Part shown: one piece after another, positions 25,953 to 34,157 of the stretch
Position numbering within the stretch: the first letter of the stretch is position 1
Layout of the letters: each line of letters begins with the position of its first letter
Assembly (NCBI GenBank): GCA_017961115.1
Contig: JAGCXX010000285.1
Coordinates: forward strand, 1-34,157
Origin: Prevotella sp.
Lineage (GTDB): Bacteria; Bacteroidota; Bacteroidia; Bacteroidales; Bacteroidaceae
DNA: 34,157 nt
Direction: 5' to 3'
Position numbers and translations under genes: made by a program
Notes under the pieces: generated by a model
Told to the model about the DNA's origin: nothing
The model's database searches: none
What the model saw: the letters and a program-made list of their open reading frames with translations, nothing else

Positions 25953-25981
25953 TTGAGGCCAAGAACAGTTTACTAAAGGAG

Positions 25982-26071
25982 CCCCACCCCTTACCCCTCC
26001 CCACATGGGGAGGGGAGCTCCATTCGGCTAACGGCATGCACTTCAAAATCACTTGATTTTGAAGTGCCCTC
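25982..26071. repeat. Dispersed double-hairpin repeat, copy 2 (between convergent genes)
   Basis: CCCCTCCCCA-CA-TGGGGAGGGG (25994-26015) is followed by a perfect inverted repeat of 14-base arms, GCACTTCAAAATCA and TGATTTTGAAGTGC with CT between (26038-26067). The element fills the gap between the ends of the nitroreductase and nrdG genes and could end transcription from both sides. In copy 1 the second base pair of this stem is T-A instead of C-G, a compensating change. Confidence 0.85.
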
Positions 26072-26078
26072 ATTTTAG

Positions 26079-26579
26079 TTAAAGCACTGCCACATTAGGT
26101 TGCCAGAGGATGATTTCCCCGGCATAAAGTGTTTTTTGAACATCTATCAACCGCTGATTGGATGAGCCACGGAACAGCAGGTCGGGGTCTTGCAGTTTCT
26201 TTATGAAAGGACCGTCAACGAGCACATCAAGCTGTTCCAGCAGTTCACGTTGCTCATCTTGTATAAGGCTTTCGTAGACAAAGCCCGTGTAGCACCAGAT
26301 GTCTTTGTTGGTGTAGTTGTGGATGGCTCTTGCCAGTTCTGTGAATCCCTCCGCTTGGTACATCGGGTCGCCACCAGAGAAAGTGACGTTGGCAAAGGGG
26401 TCTGCCAAAATGATTTTCATCAGTTCCTTGGTGGTCATGTCCCTACCTCTATTGAAGTCCCAGGAATGTGGATTATGGCAGCCAAAGCACTGATGGTTGC
26501 AGCCTGCACAATAGATGGAAGTCCGGAATCCCGGACCATCCACCATTGTATCCTCTATGATGTCGAGCACTCGAATCAT
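26079..26579 (-). CDS. nrdG: Anaerobic ribonucleotide reductase activating protein
   Basis: The 166-residue radical-SAM protein carries the cluster motif C-NHQ-C-FG-C in IYCAGCNHQCFGCHNPHSWD and the SAM-binding VTFSGGDP motif. It binds a [4Fe-4S] cluster and generates the glycyl radical on NrdD. It follows nrdD after four bases, so the two are co-transcribed. The size is typical for NrdG. Confidence 0.96.
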   Translation of the reverse strand: MIRVLDIIEDTMVDGPGFRTSIYCAGCNHQCFGCHNPHSWDFNRGRDMTTKELMKIILADPFANVTFSGGDPMYQAEGFTELARAIHNYTNKDIWCYTGFVYESLIQDEQRELLEQLDVLVDGPFIKKLQDPDLLFRGSSNQRLIDVQKTLYAGEIILWQPNVAVL

Positions 26580-26583
26580 TCAC

Positions 26584-28824
26584 TCAATCATCACCAAACA
26601 AGTCCTTCGGACCGTGGTCGATATGTGTCACGCGGTCGTTGAGTTCTGCCAGTTTACCGCTGTTCCATCTGTCTGTCGTACCGACAAGATAGCCTGTGAT
26701 GCGCTGCAGTTTGTCGATGTTGGTAGAGCCACATTTCGGGCATTTCTCCAGATGGTCATCGGCATTCTCATATCCGCAGTCCATGCAGCGGTTGCGGTTG
26801 TGGTTGACGGAGCCATATCCCATGTCGTATTGGTCCATCATGTCGACCACGCTCATGATGACCTGTGGGTTGTGGGTCGCATCGCCATCAATCTCCACAT
26901 AGAAGATATGACCACCGCGGGTGAGGTTGTGATATGGAGCCTCCACCTCAGCCTTGTGGCGGGCAGAGCACTTGTAATAGACCGGCACATGGTTGGAATT
27001 GGTGTAATAGTCGCGGTCGGTGACACCTGGAATCACACCAAACTCCTTGCGATCCCTTTTCGTAAACTTACCAGCCAGACCCTCTGCCGGAGTTGCAAGG
27101 ACAGAGTAGTTGTGATGGTAACGCTCGGAAAACTCGTTTATCCTGTCGCGCATATAAGTGACGATTTTCAGACCCAGTTCCTGAGATTCCGCACTCTCAC
27201 CATGATGCTTGCCTGTAAGAGCCACGAGGCACTCAGCCAAGCCAATGAAACCAATGCCGAGGGTACCTTGATTGATGACACTCTTGATGGTGTCGTTCGG
27301 ACCCAGTTTTTCGGCCCCTATCCACAGGCTCTTCATGAGCAGTGGGAACTGTTTGGTATAAGCCGTCTGCTGGAACTGGAAACGCTCATCAAGTTGTTTG
27401 GCCGTCAGTTCGAGCACATGGTCAAGTTTGGCGAAGAACATACCTATGCGCTTCTGCTGGTCTTTCTCCTCCATGCACTCGATGGCGAGTTTTACAATGT
27501 TGATGGTAGAGAACGAAAGATTGCCACGCCCGATGGAGGTCTTCGGACCGAATCGGTTCTCAAATACTCGGGTGCGGCATCCCATTGTCGCCACCTCGTG
27601 CAGGTAACGCAGCGGGTCGTCCTCCTTCCACTCGTCAGTCTGGTTGAAAGAAGCATCGAGATTAAGGAAATTGGGGAAGAAACGACGTGCCGTCACCTTG
27701 CACGCCAGCATATAGAGGTCGAAGTTGCGGTCTTCCGGCAAGTAGTTGACCCCACGTTTTTTCTTCCAAATCTGAATGGGGAAGATAGCCGTCTCGCCAC
27801 CGCCCACACCCTCGTAGGTGGAAAGCAGTATCTCACGCATGACGCAGCGCCCCTCGGCAGAGGTATCCGTACCATAGTTGATGGACGAGAACACCACCTG
27901 ATTGCCTCCACGCGAGTGGATGGTGTTCATATTGTGGATAAAAGCCTCCATTGCCTGGTGAACCCGTCCCACGGTCTTATTGATCGCATGCTGCTGGGCA
28001 CGCTCCTTCCCCGTCAGTCCATCGAGAGGTTTTTTGATATAGTCAATCAGCGGTTCGTCATAGAGGTCCTTGTAGTTCTCCCCATTGAGGTCCTCAAGGT
28101 TTTTCAGTTCCTCTATGTACGTCATGCGCACGTATGGAGCCAGATAGAAGTCGAAAGCAGGGATAGCCTGTCCACCATGCATCTCGTTCTGGGCGCACTC
28201 CATCGAGATACAGGCAAGGACGGAAGCCGTCTCGATGCGTTTGGCGGGACGTGAGGCGCCATGTCCCGCGATGAAACCGCAGGTGAGGATATGGTCAAGG
28301 GGATGCTGCACACAGGTGAGCGACTTTGTGGGGTAATAGTCCTTGTCGTGTATGTGGAGGTAGTTGTGCTCCACAGCCTCACGGCTCTCCTCAGAGAGCA
28401 GGTAGTCGTCGACGAATGGCTTAGTGGTTTCCGAGGCGAACTTCATCATCATACCTGCCGGTGTGTCGGCATTCATGTTGGCATTCTCACGTGTGACATC
28501 ATTGTTCTTGATGTTCACGATATCGAGGAATACGTCACGTGTCTTTGCCTTTCGTGCGATGGAGCGTTGGTTGCGATAGGCGATGAATTTCTGTGCCACA
28601 TCCTTTCGGCTCGACTTCATCAGTTCCATCTCGACGGCATCCTGTATTTGCTCCACCGTCATCTGGCTCTCCCCTCTCTGTGCGATATAATCTGTGATTT
28701 TGTATATCAGGCGCTCATCCTCACCCTTATCGGTGTGGAGCATGGCCTTTCGGATGGCGGCCATGATTTTCTGCTCATTGAAGCCCACAATGCGCCCGTC
28801 ACGCTTTACAACAGTCAGAATCAT
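26584..28824 (-). CDS. nrdD: Anaerobic ribonucleoside-triphosphate reductase
   Basis: The 746-residue protein starts with an ATP-cone (VVKRDGRIVGFNEQKIMAAIRKAM) that senses ATP/dATP. The ten-stranded barrel follows. Near the C-terminus is a zinc site (CMDCGYENADDHLEKCPKCGS) and then RITGYLVGTTDRWNSGK, with the radical glycine at about residue 711. It reduces ribonucleotides to deoxyribonucleotides without oxygen, fitting an anaerobe. The long plus-strand frame across it (26515-28254) is a shadow. Confidence 0.97.
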   Translation of the reverse strand: MILTVVKRDGRIVGFNEQKIMAAIRKAMLHTDKGEDERLIYKITDYIAQRGESQMTVEQIQDAVEMELMKSSRKDVAQKFIAYRNQRSIARKAKTRDVFLDIVNIKNNDVTRENANMNADTPAGMMMKFASETTKPFVDDYLLSEESREAVEHNYLHIHDKDYYPTKSLTCVQHPLDHILTCGFIAGHGASRPAKRIETASVLACISMECAQNEMHGGQAIPAFDFYLAPYVRMTYIEELKNLEDLNGENYKDLYDEPLIDYIKKPLDGLTGKERAQQHAINKTVGRVHQAMEAFIHNMNTIHSRGGNQVVFSSINYGTDTSAEGRCVMREILLSTYEGVGGGETAIFPIQIWKKKRGVNYLPEDRNFDLYMLACKVTARRFFPNFLNLDASFNQTDEWKEDDPLRYLHEVATMGCRTRVFENRFGPKTSIGRGNLSFSTINIVKLAIECMEEKDQQKRIGMFFAKLDHVLELTAKQLDERFQFQQTAYTKQFPLLMKSLWIGAEKLGPNDTIKSVINQGTLGIGFIGLAECLVALTGKHHGESAESQELGLKIVTYMRDRINEFSERYHHNYSVLATPAEGLAGKFTKRDRKEFGVIPGVTDRDYYTNSNHVPVYYKCSARHKAEVEAPYHNLTRGGHIFYVEIDGDATHNPQVIMSVVDMMDQYDMGYGSVNHNRNRCMDCGYENADDHLEKCPKCGSTNIDKLQRITGYLVGTTDRWNSGKLAELNDRVTHIDHGPKDLFGDD

Positions 28825-28888
28825 TAATTATTAGGCATTTAGTTGTTCTTGATGGTAAAAAAACTCAGCAAATGCGCTGAATCGTATG

Positions 28889-28920
28889 CAAAGATAATGT
28901 TTTTTTCGGATAATCTCCAA
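28889..28920 (-). promoter_or_regulatory. Promoter of nrdDG
   Basis: On the minus strand TATCTTTG (28896-28889) fits the -7 box; TTGG (28920-28917) lies 20 bases upstream, a partial match to TTTG. It is divergent from the 29019 gene. Confidence 0.6.
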
Positions 28921-28953
28921 CATGATGTCAGCTTTTATTTTGAAAAAAAATGT

Positions 28954-28961
28954 TACCTTTG
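28954..28961 (+). promoter_or_regulatory. Possible -7 box of the GH29-GH2 gene
   Basis: TACCTTTG fits TAnnTTTG, 57 bases before the ATG at 29019. No TTTG lies at the expected 19-21 base spacing; the nearest is 11 bases away. Weak half-match. Confidence 0.45.
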
Positions 28962-29015
28962 CAAGAAATAAAACCACCATATCCGACGAAATATAAGACT
29001 ATCAAAAAGATATAA

Positions 29016-33785
<4,770 letters not shown>

Positions 33786-34050
33786 CAACACTGAGAGACA
33801 GAGAGACAGAGATAAATTTTAAAATGTAATACAACACAGAGATACAGAGCCACAGAGTTTTTTTGTATCTTTCAACACAAAGTTTCAGAGGTTTTTTGTA
33901 TCTTTAAACACAGAGATACAGAGACACAGAGGCATTTTGGGCAATATCATAGAAATTGTCTTATGATACTACAAAATGAGGGTGTGTCAAAAAGAAAATC
34001 TTGTGCGCCAGCAGCTCCCCTCTCTTTCAAGGGAGGAACGGGGGTATGGC
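33786..34050. repeat. Intergenic ACACAGAGATACAGAG repeats
   Basis: Words such as AACACAGAGATACAGAGCCACAGAG recur at about 33832 and 33907, and TTTTTTGTATCTTTCAAC/TTTTTTGTATCTTTAAAC recurs between them. GGGTGTGTCAAAA at about 33979 resembles ends of some insertion sequences, but no transposase or matching end is present. No gene is seen. Confidence 0.6.
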
Positions 34051-34157
34051 ATGTAACTAATTGAGATTCATAAGAATAACTCCCCACCCCTTACCCCTCC
34101 CCAACTGGGGAGGGGAGCTCCATTCGGCTCACGGCATGCTCTTCAAAATCAATATAC
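34051..34157. repeat. Dispersed double-hairpin repeat, copy 3 (cut by the window end)
   Basis: The element begins ATGTAACTAATTGAG and continues nearly identically to copy 1 (C4TC4-AACT-G4AG4 hairpin, AGCTCCATTCGGCTCACGGCATG). The second stem begins CTTCAAAATCA and runs off the end of the window. Confidence 0.85.

Noticed and set aside
26515..28254. 579-codon plus-strand frame
   Set aside because: It is the complement of nrdD, whose motifs are unambiguous; no recognisable domain is present.
33976..33992. Insertion sequence end
   Set aside because: GGGTGTGTCAAAA alone is not enough; no transposase, partner end or target duplication lies in the window.

Overview
The window reads as a chromosomal segment of a Bacteroidales bacterium, most likely a gut or rumen Prevotella-type species. 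The evidence is the protein families (GH3/GH9/GH29/GH2 glycan degradation, DUF4251, Bacteroidota-type TamB, secreted nitroreductase), the lack of clear Shine-Dalgarno sites, and several promoters of the Bacteroidota form TTTG-N19/20-TAnnTTTG. No phage, complete insertion sequence, CRISPR array, rRNA or tRNA was found.

Layout. 1-2810 (+): the 3' end of a GH3 beta-glucosidase followed by a secreted GH9 cellulase-type enzyme. 2871-9918 (+): a promoter, a very large TamB-like envelope protein, an exported 5'-nucleotidase/cyclic phosphodiesterase and a NudC-type NADH pyrophosphatase, probably one operon. The tamB start is unusual: the natural ATG lies one base out of frame, across a run of seven A. 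9934-17686 (-): a leucine/branched-chain operon read leader peptide, leuA, leuC, leuD, a second LeuA-type synthase, leuB, then a TPR protein and a DUF4251 protein coupled to its end. The leader shows a perfect promoter, a short Ile/Leu-rich peptide ORF, mutually exclusive pairings and an intrinsic terminator, so it looks like a ribosome-mediated attenuator. 18301-20649 (-): an SGNH hydrolase and dnaB with its promoter. 20650-21468: a gene-poor stretch with a small orphan ORF, a hairpin and a dispersed repeat.

21469-25952 (+): a fosmidomycin-resistance-type MFS exporter, a small two-helix membrane protein, an unrecognised exported protein, a predicted outer-membrane beta-barrel and an exported nitroreductase. 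26079-28920 (-): the anaerobic ribonucleotide reductase pair nrdD-nrdG. 28954-33785 (+): one 1588-residue secreted polypeptide joining a GH29 alpha-L-fucosidase, one or two carbohydrate-binding-type beta-sandwiches and a GH2 beta-galactosidase. 33786-34157: repeats only.

The points most worth following are the leu attenuator, whose peptide carries Ile as well as Leu codons and so suggests that the second synthase may feed isoleucine synthesis; the GH29-GH2 fusion; the tamB start; and two families of intergenic repeats. One is an octamer array on either side of the leuA-C-D-synthase block, the other a roughly 100-bp double-hairpin element present three times. All functional calls rest on reading the sequence; no database search was run.
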